This document shows, one piece after another, positions 1-8,500 of a stretch of DNA of 64,000 nucleotides. Each line of letters opens with the position of its first letter. Positions within the stretch are counted from its first letter, which is position 1. The translations under genes and the position numbers were made by a program. The notes beneath the pieces are model-generated. The model saw only the letters and a program-made list of their open reading frames with translations. It was not told the origin of the DNA and did no database searches. This DNA is from Pseudarthrobacter psychrotolerans (lineage in GTDB: Bacteria; Actinomycetota; Actinomycetes; Actinomycetales; Micrococcaceae), in contig NZ_CP047898.1 in assembly GCF_009911795.1 (NCBI RefSeq), positions 2,976,001 to 3,040,000 of the forward strand, given 5' to 3'.

Positions 1-11
1 CGGGGCAGGCG

Positions 12-713
12 GTGTCCGGCCGGGAGCTGACGCTGCTTTGCGAGGGCAGCATCGAATTGGTGGGACGCATTCCGCGCAGCAGCAACGAGACGTTCCTCGT
101 CGAGCTCACCGGCACGGATGGCATCTCGTATGCGGTCTACAAGCCGGAGGCCGGGGAACGGCCGCTGTCCGATTTCGAGCCCGGGCTGTACCGGCGGGAA
201 CGGGCAGCCTACCTGCTCAGCGAGTCGCTGGGGTGGGGCCTCGTGCCGCCGACGGTGATCCGCGAAGAGGCCCCGCTGGGGGTCGGGTCGCTGCAGTGGT
301 TCATCCAGTGCGACTTCCAAGAGCATTACTTCACGCTCTACGCCGACGCACCCGAGACCCACTACGAGCTGGCCCGCATCGCCCTGTTCGACTACGTCAG
401 CAACAACACCGACCGCAAAAGCGGGCACGTGCTGCGCGGCGAGGATGGCCGGGTGTGGGGCATCGACCACGGACTGTGCTTCTCGGCAAGCTTCAAACTG
501 CGTACCGTGATCTGGGAATTCGCCGGTGAACCCATCCCGGATGCCCTGCTCGAGGACATAGCTCCGCTCGCAGACGCAGTGCCTCCCGACGTGGCCGAGC
601 TCATCGACGCCGAAGAGGTCACCGCCCTGGAACACCGTGTGCAGCGCCTGCTGCGCGAAGGGGTACTGCCGGTCGACCGCACCGGCATGCGCTACCCGTG
701 GCCGCTTGTTTAG
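12..713 (+). CDS. SCO1664 family protein (kinase-fold-like, function unknown)
   Basis: A 233-residue protein read from a GTG at the window edge, so the true start may lie further left. It resembles the SCO1664 family of actinobacteria, which has a PI3/4-kinase-like fold and no proven reaction. The middle carries NNTDRKSGHVL (about residues 130-140) followed by GIDHGLCF (about 150-157), which match the catalytic-loop (D..N) and metal-binding Asp arrangement of that fold. The C-terminus ends in YPWPLV. It stops where an oppositely oriented metH remnant begins. Family assignment is from recognition; any phosphotransfer activity is inference. Confidence 0.75.
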   Translation: MSGRELTLLCEGSIELVGRIPRSSNETFLVELTGTDGISYAVYKPEAGERPLSDFEPGLYRRERAAYLLSESLGWGLVPPTVIREEAPLGVGSLQWFIQCDFQEHYFTLYADAPETHYELARIALFDYVSNNTDRKSGHVLRGEDGRVWGIDHGLCFSASFKLRTVIWEFAGEPIPDALLEDIAPLADAVPPDVAELIDAEEVTALEHRVQRLLREGVLPVDRTGMRYPWPLV

Positions 714-1018
714 GCACGCACTCGGTCGGCAGCGAGGACCGGCAGGCCGGCGTTGGGCATGCAGGCGATGGCCACGGAGGACTGCTTGGAGAGGTGGCGG
801 AGGTGCCCGCTCATCTCGTCCGGGCCGGTGGCGCAGTTCAGGCCGATGGCGTCGACGCCGATCGGTTCGAGCTCGGTGAGCGCGGCGCCGATTTCGGATC
901 CCATGAGCATCGTTCCGGTGGTTTCGACCGTCACCTCGACGAAGGTGGGAGCCGGATGCCGCGGGCCACGATGGCCTGCTTGCAGCCGTTGACCGCGGCT
1001 TTGGTCTGCAGGAGGTCC
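713..1018 (-). pseudogene. metH: metH remnant, downstream part (methionine synthase)
   Basis: This is a piece of the homocysteine-binding N-terminal module of cobalamin-dependent methionine synthase. On the minus strand one frame reads LLQTKAAVNGCKQAIVARG and, after a frameshift near 950, another reads FVEVTVETTGTMLMGSEIG, then IGLNCATGPDEMS and ACMPNAGLPVLAAD, all typical of MetH. It ends in a stop at 713, so the pterin, cobalamin and reactivation domains are absent. The upstream part of the same gene lies beyond the insertion sequence at 3478-3990. With frameshifts, an insertion and loss of most of the gene it cannot be functional. Confidence 0.85.
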
Positions 1019-1032
1019 CAGGGCTCCTGACC
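1019..1032 (+). repeat. Left terminal inverted repeat of the 2.46-kb IS
   Basis: Fourteen bases, CAGGGCTCCTGACC. They pair with 3464-3477 with one mismatch at the fifth base. The flanking GGTCC at 1014-1018 is the target duplication. Confidence 0.9.
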
Positions 1033-1039
1033 GAGCCAT

Positions 1040-3337
1040 TTAATTTGTGGGTGACGTTTCTTTGTTTTTGATCTCGAATCGCAGGATCCGGTCGGTGCCG
1101 GGGTAGCGGGTTTCGGTGGCGGTGAGGTGGGCGCATAGTTCGCTGATCGCGGTGGTTGCCCGTCGGGTCGGGAGCGGGTCCAAGCGGATGGTGAGGTAAC
1201 CGTCGATGCGGGGGTCGATGTCACCGCTGTGCGTGAGGGCCTGCCGGATCAGGGCGTGGGCTTCGTCGTCGCCGCGGGCGTAGCCGGTGTTGGTCCGGAT
1301 CTCCCTCGCCAGCGTTGACGCGGTGTTGAACGCGGCCATCCGGATCGCATGGCTGAGCAGTTTCGTTTCGGTCTCCAGGACCTGTTGGCCTGCGGCGATC
1401 TCACCGAGCGGGACCCGGGCGGGGATCTCCCGGTGCGCGGTCTGTGCGGTCTCGAGAGCGGTTTCGGCGGTCAGGAGGTCCGCGGTGATTGCGTTGTGGA
1501 TGGTGTTGGTGATCAGGACCGTGGATGTTCCCGGCGGCGGAGTGCGGGCCGCGAGCATCGCGGCGTCGGTCTCTGCCAGGGTCTTCTCGTACCGTGTTTT
1601 GGCGGCGAGGACTTGCTGGTAGGCCTTGCGTTTGGCCGGGTTCGGCACGGACCGTTCCGGGTCGTCATCACTGGATGTGTAGGCGTCGTGGGAATCCAGG
1701 GCGAAGCGGATCCTGGCGTAGCGGAAGTAGTTTTCCTGCCGCCAGCGTGCGCCCATCCGGTAGATGATCTCCCCGGCCGGCATGTTGGTGTTGGTGGTGA
1801 GGATGTGGATCTGCCGTGACCCGCCACCGGGGGTGTTGACCTGGCGGGACAGCTGGCGCATCGGAAAGACTTCCCCGGTCGTACCGACGGGCACCCCGAC
1901 CTGGGTGTCGGCCGCTTCCCAGGTCCGGGTTTGCCCGTGTTCGTCGGTGTGGGTGACCTCGGCAAAGTGGGAGGGCTGGACGTCCTCGGTGGGACCTTTG
2001 CGCCAGGTCAACACATCGAAGTTGTTCTCTGCCATGTGCTGGAAGAGGGATGGGGACCAGCCTCCCCGGTCAAACCCGACCAGGACCCGCCGGTCATCGC
2101 CGATGATGGTGCGCAGCTGGGGCAGGAGCCGGCGCAGCTCCCCGGTCAGCGCGGCCCCGGGCTCGGCCATGACCACCAGGACCGGTGACCCGGCAGTGTC
2201 GGCAACCCAGGTCTCCTCGGTCGCCGGGACCGGGAACTTCAACCTCGTCGAATGGATCTTCCCGATCTTCCTGGTGCCCTGGTACGCGCGGACATGCCCA
2301 TCAACGTAAAGCACCGCAGCCAGATCCTGCCCCGGCTCAGCACTGCCGTTGAGGTGTCTAGCAGCCATTGCGGTCAGAAGGTCCCCGGCCTTGCCTCTGC
2401 TGGCCAGCGCGGCGGTTTTACGGCGGAGGGTTTTCACTTCCGGAGCCCGGTCCAGGCCCAGGACCCGGCCCAGGGCTGCCGGGTCGATCCGGGTGATCCC
2501 CTCGGCCCGTGGTTCCCCCGCCAACGCCTGGAACACGGCGCCGGTCAGGATGGTCTCCAACCCGTAAAACCCGTTCGGCAACGCCCCGAAGGTCTCCTTC
2601 GCGCACTCCAGGAGCCCGGTGCGCTCGAGGGCGGGCAGGGCCAGGAACAGTCCGGCCAACGGCACCCGCGCCGCGGGTGCGAAGACCGGGGCCGCGCACT
2701 CCAACAACCCGGACCGGGCCCACGCCCGCTCCCCGGACCGGTCCGCAGGTGCCGGCAGCACCGGTAGCTCTTTCGCCGCTTCCGCCATGGTGGAATCCGC
2801 TTCCGCCTCCCGCTGGGCCGGCTTCGGTCCTGTCTGCGCCGCCCCCTGGCCGGCGGGGACCGCAGGGGTGTCGGCGCCATCCGCGGTGTCCATGGATAAC
2901 GCCCTGTGGACGCTGAAGATGGACACGTCCACGGCTGCGGCAATCGTCCGGAACGAGTCCCCGCCGGCACGTCGGACCTTGATGTCCGAGATCAGTGCCG
3001 GGGTGAGTTTGCTGGCCCCGCGCGGACCGCGCTTCTCCGGCACGAGTCCTGCCACGCCGGAGGCTTTCAGCTCCCTGCGCCACAGCCACAACGTGCCGGG
3101 ATCGACACCGAACCCGGCAGCAACCTCGGTCACGGTCGCTGCTTTCATGTCAGCCAGCTTCGCTGCAGCGAACCGGCGCGTGGCCGTGTCCCCGTCATCC
3201 CAGGCGTAGATGAGTTGGCCGTGGAGGAAAATGCGGCCGCCGTCGGCGTCCTCCGCCAGCGATACGGCCGCGCCGACCGGCACAGCGCCTTCCTCGATGG
3301 CTATGGGAAGGGGCGGCTGGGCAGTCATCACGCCCAT
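1040..3337 (-). CDS. Transposase of the 2.46-kb IS (DDE type, N-terminal HTH)
   Basis: A 765-residue protein filling the element. Residues about 65-150 hold a double helix-turn-helix region (VTEVAAGFGVDPGTLWLWRR, then SFRTIAAAVDVSIFSVHRAL) typical of DNA-end recognition. The catalytic half has YVDGH (D346), VGFDRGGWS (D423) and RWRQENYF (E535), which I propose as the DDE triad. A variable Ala/Pro-rich linker lies between about 150 and 205. The frame is intact. I cannot name the IS family securely: the length and the YVDGHVR motif suggest a large unclassified-type (ISNCY-like) transposase. It should cut and rejoin the 14-bp ends. Confidence 0.85.
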   Translation of the reverse strand: MGVMTAQPPLPIAIEEGAVPVGAAVSLAEDADGGRIFLHGQLIYAWDDGDTATRRFAAAKLADMKAATVTEVAAGFGVDPGTLWLWRRELKASGVAGLVPEKRGPRGASKLTPALISDIKVRRAGGDSFRTIAAAVDVSIFSVHRALSMDTADGADTPAVPAGQGAAQTGPKPAQREAEADSTMAEAAKELPVLPAPADRSGERAWARSGLLECAAPVFAPAARVPLAGLFLALPALERTGLLECAKETFGALPNGFYGLETILTGAVFQALAGEPRAEGITRIDPAALGRVLGLDRAPEVKTLRRKTAALASRGKAGDLLTAMAARHLNGSAEPGQDLAAVLYVDGHVRAYQGTRKIGKIHSTRLKFPVPATEETWVADTAGSPVLVVMAEPGAALTGELRRLLPQLRTIIGDDRRVLVGFDRGGWSPSLFQHMAENNFDVLTWRKGPTEDVQPSHFAEVTHTDEHGQTRTWEAADTQVGVPVGTTGEVFPMRQLSRQVNTPGGGSRQIHILTTNTNMPAGEIIYRMGARWRQENYFRYARIRFALDSHDAYTSSDDDPERSVPNPAKRKAYQQVLAAKTRYEKTLAETDAAMLAARTPPPGTSTVLITNTIHNAITADLLTAETALETAQTAHREIPARVPLGEIAAGQQVLETETKLLSHAIRMAAFNTASTLAREIRTNTGYARGDDEAHALIRQALTHSGDIDPRIDGYLTIRLDPLPTRRATTAISELCAHLTATETRYPGTDRILRFEIKNKETSPTN

Positions 3338-3463
3338 GATTCCACCCCCTCAGCAACCGAATAAATCCTCGCGTTAATTATATAACAAATACGGGAAAAC
3401 TAACAGGTGCCGGACAATGAAAAGCCCGAGTTTGCAAGGTTCAGCTAACGGGTGACCATCTCA

Positions 3464-3477
3464 GGTCAGGAGTCCTG
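3464..3477 (+). repeat. Right terminal inverted repeat of the 2.46-kb IS
   Basis: GGTCAGGAGTCCTG, the inverted partner of 1019-1032. It is followed by the second GGTCC copy at 3478-3482. The 126 bases between this repeat and the transposase start are AT-richer, contain [14 protein letters not shown] sequence and probably hold the transposase promoter. Confidence 0.9.
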
Positions 3478-3990
3478 GGTCCTGGCTGGTTTCGATGAAG
3501 AAGGCGTGCGCTCCCCCGTCGATCAGGCCCTCGGCCAGCAGTGCGAAGGTCTCCTTGAGAAGTCATAGCGAGTGTGGCCGAGGCTGAGCCGCTTTTGTGC
3601 CCGGCCCCATCGAGCCGAGGACCCACCGCATCCGTCCGTCTGTTTTTCTGCCGCTTCTGCGCGGTCGCGGGCGATCGCCGCACCCGCCCGGGCGGGCTCC
3701 TCAATCCGGTCGTCGCTGCCGTAGTCGGAGAGATTGGAGGACCAGTTGGCGCCGAAGGTATTGGTTTCGACCCCTTCGATCCCCACAGCGAAATAGGCGC
3801 CATGAATGTCCGCGAATACATCCGGTCGCGTGACATTGAGGATCTCGTTGCAGCCTTCGAGGCCCAGGAAGTCGTCCTCGAGCGACCGCTCCCGGCCTGC
3901 AGCATGGTGCCCATCGCGCCATCGGCAATGACGACCCGATGGTTCACTGCATCCAGCAGCGACTGGGCGCGAACGGGACGGGGACGGGCT
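3478..3990 (-). pseudogene. metH: metH remnant, upstream part (N-terminus)
   Basis: Reading leftward this encodes the beginning of methionine synthase: VNHRVVIADGAMGTMLQA, then in another frame DDFLGLEGCNEILNVTRPD and VETNTFGANW, then SLGHTRYDF, and finally FFIETSQD, which runs into the insertion sequence. At least three frame changes are needed to follow the homology, so the gene was damaged independently of the IS. Only about 270 of the roughly 1,200 codons of a normal metH survive in the two fragments. The organism would need an intact metH elsewhere or MetE. Confidence 0.88.
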
Positions 3991-4024
3991 CAATATCAAG
4001 CCCAAAATGAGGCATCTAAACAGA

Positions 4025-4500
4025 ATACGGGCGGGGCATGCGACGTTGCGCTGTGTGTCCGTGTACTACGACGGCGGGTGGTCGTGCGGGAGGTCGGCCC
4101 GCACTTCCCAATCCCGGCTTGGCAGACGTTCTTGTAGTTCTGGAGCTCCGGTGTGAACCGAGGAAAGTTTTGTCCCGTGTTGGTAGGCCCGATAGATTGT
4201 GGAGGCCACCGGGACGGTTCAATTGATCTGCCTGGCAGTGTCCGCCGCCAGGATCCGGCTGAAATCTGGTCCCAGGTTCCCTCGGCAGCGAAACGGCGAT
4301 GCCGCTTCCACACCGTCCGCCAAGGGCCGAACTCCGCCTGCAGCTCCCGCCCAGCCTCCCACCCCGGTACCGGTAAATAATTCCTTCAGCGACCTGGCGG
4401 AGGCCCCGAACCGGCCGCCCCTCCGCCCTTCCGAGCATGAAAGCAACGGCTCGATCCGAGACCGCTGATCACACTTAGGCGAGCTATCCGAGGCACCAGT
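4025..4500 (-). pseudogene. Degenerate IS5-family transposase remnant
   Basis: Fragments typical of IS5/IS427-type transposases appear on the minus strand in different frames: RIEPLLSCSEGRRG, RQVAEGIIYRYR, VWKRHRRFAAEGTWDQI, ILAADTARQIN and NWTVS-like remains with INRAYQHGT-type sequence. Only the N-terminal half of a transposase is recognisable, with several frameshifts and no DDE core. No paired terminal repeats were found. It sits directly downstream of the AIPR defence gene, which suggests that mobile elements brought in or later scarred this islet. Confidence 0.75.
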
Positions 4501-4528
4501 CCACAGCCCGGCCCTTTGGAGACACGCC

Positions 4529-6262
4529 CTAGGGGAGAATCCAAGGTTTGCTCTTCGACAACGCTCGGGCTGTGGCGGCTTCTTCCGCCACACGCTTCGT
4601 GAACGTCGCCAACTTGGAAAAGTCGCGGGTCAACTCGTTGCCGTCTGATGCGTCGATGACTATCTTCGCTGCCGTTTTGAAGATTGACTCACTATGATCC
4701 GGGTTCCAGAGAAGTGCGGCAAATGCTGCTGCAGTCTTCTTTTGGGCCGCGCTATTGAACGGCTCCAACTTACTTCCGACAACAAGGTGCCTAACAGCTT
4801 GTAGGAGGTGATAGCGAACGGGCTTCAGCTCATTCTTGAGTACACCACTGCGGAATAGGGCTTCGCTCCGGAAAAGGGCTACAGCCGCGGAGTAGTAGCT
4901 TTCAAGTTCATGATCATCGTTGAAAAGACGGTCGCCGAGGACAGAATAGAGGGTTGAGTAGTAGCGACTGGCCCGATTTGGTTCATCAAGAAACACCGAC
5001 GCAAAGGATTTGACCAATTGCGCGCGAGTTACAACCCGGCTTCTGGGTGTATTGGAGATCGCGCGATACTGTTGCGATCGTCGCTCATAGTAGAGACGTT
5101 CAGCTTCAGAGTACGTAGCGAAAAAAGCTTCCAACTTCCTCTGGAACTGAAGAAGTGAGTAAAGATCCTCCGTTTTCACCTGGCTTTGACTATTGGTTGC
5201 ATCGGTTATTTGGGTTGCAATCGAATCATCTTGGGTGACGATGATTCGCACAGGAATCGTTACACTTGCGAGCGAATCTCTTGCCTCAAACAAAACGTTT
5301 GAGGTTTGACAGCCGTTTACGATTTGAAAATCCTCAAGGGTGAAATCGTCGCCCAAAACTGTCGCGGCCTTGGCCACGATTGTCACACCATTGTTGAGTA
5401 CGCTGAAGCGGTCGCCGCTATTCTCAATAGAGGTCCGGATCTTCGCGTTTACGGTATTATTAGATCCCTGAAAATCACGAACGTTATCTTCGAAAATACC
5501 TCTTCGGAGGTCGCCGTCGACATCTCGGATTATCTGGAGAAACTGCGATCCGGGCAGCACCCCGATGTACGACTGTTGAACACCTTCAATCCGCGGCAGA
5601 GTCACCTTGCTTGAAAAGGTGAAATTGACCTCAGTTTTACTGTGGGCCGCCCTGTACATATCCTGAAGTTGATTAGCTCCCACCGGAGTGAAGATTACCT
5701 TGGAGAACATATTCGTGTCTTCTAACCGCTCGACAGAAGTCGCGATCTTTTTTTGCAAGAAAGGATCATCACTCCACCTGCCCGGCGTGACGTAGTACAT
5801 GTGGCATGTAGGATTCCGCTTCAGACGCATGCCGAGACTGAGGAGCTTGGTGGTCAGTTCCTTCGCCTCCTGGAGGCTGGCGTGCACATCGTTACTTTGG
5901 AAGAAGGAACGAACTTCATCTGCGAAGTCAGCCATGCGGGCGCCTTCAAATTTCCCACTGGTCTTGCTTTGGATGAAATAAAAGTCGACATCGATACTGC
6001 TACCGCTCTTAGTTAGCTCATCCAGTTCATCGGGGGAGCTGATTAGCGCTCCATTGGTCACGATCGCTAAAGAATCAATACCAGGGGTGCTGCCCTGACC
6101 AACCGCGACGTCATCTGTCGAAAGGCTCTCATGTAGTTTTGGGGCAATTACAGAAAAAGCAGCAAAGTGCTCAAACGCTTCATGTGGCTTTAGGTACTGT
6201 AACTGCTCTTGCTCTATGAATGAATTCAGGAGCGATTCTGTGATCCTGTCCAAAGTCCCCAA
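4529..6262 (-). CDS. AIPR family protein (abortive infection phage resistance type)
   Basis: The protein matches the AIPR family (PF10592), found in phage-defence settings. The hallmark is near residues 280-325 (FSVLNNGVTIVA, then QIVNGCQTSNVLFEA). The C-terminal half is helical. I chose the TTG at 6262 (577 residues, start LGTLDRITESLL), because GAAAGG lies six bases upstream and AIPR proteins commonly begin near this motif; another in-frame TTG at 6304 would give 591 residues but runs through a hairpin. The gene is visibly poorer in G+C than its neighbours, a sign of transfer. It stands alone, with no restriction or methylase genes beside it. The biochemical activity is not evident; a nuclease or toxin-like role is speculation. 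Confidence 0.85.
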   Translation of the reverse strand: MGTLDRITESLLNSFIEQEQLQYLKPHEAFEHFAAFSVIAPKLHESLSTDDVAVGQGSTPGIDSLAIVTNGALISSPDELDELTKSGSSIDVDFYFIQSKTSGKFEGARMADFADEVRSFFQSNDVHASLQEAKELTTKLLSLGMRLKRNPTCHMYYVTPGRWSDDPFLQKKIATSVERLEDTNMFSKVIFTPVGANQLQDMYRAAHSKTEVNFTFSSKVTLPRIEGVQQSYIGVLPGSQFLQIIRDVDGDLRRGIFEDNVRDFQGSNNTVNAKIRTSIENSGDRFSVLNNGVTIVAKAATVLGDDFTLEDFQIVNGCQTSNVLFEARDSLASVTIPVRIIVTQDDSIATQITDATNSQSQVKTEDLYSLLQFQRKLEAFFATYSEAERLYYERRSQQYRAISNTPRSRVVTRAQLVKSFASVFLDEPNRASRYYSTLYSVLGDRLFNDDHELESYYSAAVALFRSEALFRSGVLKNELKPVRYHLLQAVRHLVVGSKLEPFNSAAQKKTAAAFAALLWNPDHSESIFKTAAKIVIDASDGNELTRDFSKLATFTKRVAEEAATARALSKSKPWILP

Positions 6263-6279
6263 TGAGTACCTTTCACTAG

Positions 6280-6296
6280 CCGGCCCGGAGGGCCGG
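6280..6296 (-). promoter_or_regulatory. GC-rich hairpin just upstream of the preferred AIPR start
   Basis: CCGGCCC-GGA-GGGCCGG forms a perfect 7-bp stem with a three-base loop in otherwise AT-richer DNA. It lies 18 bases upstream of the proposed TTG start and next to its ribosome-binding site, so it could limit translation of the AIPR gene or end an upstream transcript. The function is inferred only from position. Confidence 0.4.
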
Positions 6297-6392
6297 TCGG
6301 TCAAATTTTCCGCGCTTCCAAAATAGTACCGGCACTATCCATTCCTTCCAATTATTTGCGAGCACCCATTTCACTCCCCCCGCGCCAGGAGT

Positions 6393-6455
6393 ATGACGAC
6401 CAAAATCCGTGAACTTACGGACGGCCTCTGGTCCAAAATCAGCAGAGCCTGCTAA
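6393..6455 (+). other. Tiny ORF, possible 5' stub of a lost gene
   Basis: Twenty codons from ATG to TAA (MTTKIRELTDGLWSKISRAC), preceded by AGGAG three bases before the ATG. It lies between the AIPR gene and the ABC exporter, at the presumed right border of the low-GC islet. It may be the preserved start of a gene cut away when the islet arrived, or chance. I do not recognise the sequence. Confidence 0.2.
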
Positions 6456-6461
6456 CCCTGT

Positions 6462-8500
6462 CTAAACCTCCGCCACCGGGGCCGCGAACTGCGCCTCATA
6501 CAGCCGCGCATAGGCCCCGCCCGCGGCCAAGAGTGAAGCGTGCGTCCCCTGCTCCACGATCTGCCCGGCCTCCATCACCAGGATGAGGTCGGCGTCGCGG
6601 ATCGTGGACAGCCTGTGCGCGATCACAAAGCTCGTCCGGTCGGAGCGCAGGGCCCGCATCGCCTTCTGCACCAGCACCTCGGTCCGCGTATCCACGGAAG
6701 AAGTCGCCTCGTCCAGAATCAAGACAGACGGCCGGGCCAGGAACGCCCGAGCAATCGTCAGCAGCTGCTTCTCCCCCGCGGACACATTAGAACCCTCGTC
6801 TTCCAAAACCGTGTCGTAGCCTTCGGGCAGTGAGTGCACGAACCGGTCCACATAGGTTGCCCGCGCCGCCTCCAGGATCTCGTCCTCGGTAGCCGTCGGC
6901 CGGCCGTACGCGATGTTGTCCCGGATGGTTCCGCCGAACAGCCACGTATCCTGCAGCACCATGCCCAGCCGCGAGCGCAGCTCGCGCCGGGAGACTGAGG
7001 TGACGTCCACGCCGTCGAGCGTTATCCGGCCCGCATCCAGCTCGTAGAACCGCATCATCAGGTTCACGAGCGTGGTCTTGCCTGCCCCGGTCGGCCCCAC
7101 AATCGCCACCGTCTGCCCCGGCTCGGCAACGAGAGACAAAGACGAGATCAGCGGCTTGTCCGGCGAGTACGAGAACGAGACGTCCTCAAACACCAGCCGG
7201 CCACGCCCGAAAGCCGGACCCGACGACGCAGGAGGATCCGCAGACTCCTCGTCCTCATCCAACAACGAGAACACCCGCTCCGCCGACGCCACCCCGGACT
7301 GCAGCAGGTTGGCCATCGACCCCAGCTGCGCCAGCGGCATGGTGAACTGCCGCGAGTACTGGATGAACGCCTGCACATCACCCAGCTGCATGGCCCGGAC
7401 GCCACCTGCAGGCCGCCCACCACCGCGATCCCCACGTAAACCAGGTTCCCGATGAACGTCATTGCCGGCATGATCAGCCCGGAAATGAACTGCGCGCCGA
7501 AGCTCGCGTCGTACAGCTCCACGTTCTTCTGCCGGAACCGCTCCTCCACCTCACGCTGCCGGCCGAACACCTTCACCAGCGCATGCCCGGTGTACGTCTC
7601 CTCGATCTGCCCGTTCAGCTCCCCCGTGTGCTTCCACTGCGCCACAAACAGCTTCTGCGAGCGCTTGGCGATCAGCGCCGTGATCCCCAGCGTCATCGGC
7701 ACGGTCACCAGCGCGATCAGCGCCAGCGTGGGCGAGAGGATGAACATCATCACCAGCACGCCCACCACGGTCAGGACTGACGTGACCGCCTGGCTGATGG
7801 ACTGCTGCAGGCTCTGCGAAATGTTGTCCACATCGTTGGTCACGCGGCTCAGCAGCTCACCGCGCTGGATCGAATCGAAATACCGCAGCGGCAGCCGGTG
7901 GATCTTCGCCTCGATCTCCTCGCGCAGCCCGAACACCGTCCGCTGCACCACCCCGTTCAGCACATACGCCTGCACCCACATAAACGCCGACGCCAGCACG
8001 TACAGCACCAGCGCCCACGCCAGGACGCTGGACAGCGCCGCGAAGTCGATCCCCTGCCCCGGCGTCAGCGCCATGGGCGTCAGCATGTCCGCCTTCTGAT
8101 TCTCCCCCGCGGCCCGAAGCTGCGCGATCAGCTGCTCCTTCGTCACCCCGGCAGGCAGTTGCCGCGACACCACCCCGGAGAAAATCAGGTTGGTGCCCTC
8201 CCCCAGCAGCCGCGGCCCGATCACCGAGAGCGTCACGCTGGCCACCCCCATGACCAGCACCAGCAGCAGCCACGCCCGCTCCGGCCGCAGCGTGCCCAGC
8301 AGCCGCTTGGCCGACGGCCAGAAATTCATCGCCTTCTCCGCCGGGATGTTCATCCCGCCGAAGGGCCCGCCGCGTCCCGGTCCGCCCGCCGGACGCGGAA
8401 TGCGTACGACGTCGGCCGTCCCGGTTTTGGAGGCCGTTGCGGTGCCGCCGGGGGCGGCTGTGTGAGAAGCGCCCGACGTCGGCCGGTTCTGCGTGCTCAT
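6462..8500 (-). pseudogene. ABC exporter, permease-ATPase half (frameshifted), canonical-site partner
   Basis: One half of a heterodimeric ABC multidrug-type exporter. An N-terminal Gly/Pro-rich tail and six membrane segments are read from 8500 to about 7395, and the ATPase domain continues in another frame down to 6462. Walker A is [10 protein letters not shown], the signature [14 protein letters not shown], and Walker [13 protein letters not shown] with the catalytic Glu. The break lies at the CCC run 7394-7396 (GGG on the coding strand): one more G would give [12 protein letters not shown] and a full protein of about 679 residues. The gene is otherwise intact, so a sequencing error is likely. 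It overlaps the partner gene by four bases (ATGA). Confidence 0.85.

Larger units (their letters stand above)
1019..3477 (-). mobile_element. Complete insertion sequence, 2,459 bp, inside the metH remnant
   Basis: Both ends are visible. The left end begins CAGGGCTCCTGACC and the reverse complement of the right end begins CAGGACTCCTGACC, giving 14-bp terminal inverted repeats with one mismatch. GGTCC stands directly outside both ends (1014-1018 and 3478-3482), a 5-bp target duplication. Removing the element and one copy restores GCAGGA-GGTCC-TGGCTGG, which encodes the MetH segment SQDLLQ across the junction. The element carries one intact transposase on the same strand as metH. The intact ends and open frame suggest recent insertion, although the host gene is frameshifted elsewhere. 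Confidence 0.93.

Noticed and set aside
4025..6461. Larger multi-gene defence island around AIPR
   Set aside because: No restriction, methylase, toxin or helicase genes are next to it; only IS debris and a possible stub are visible.
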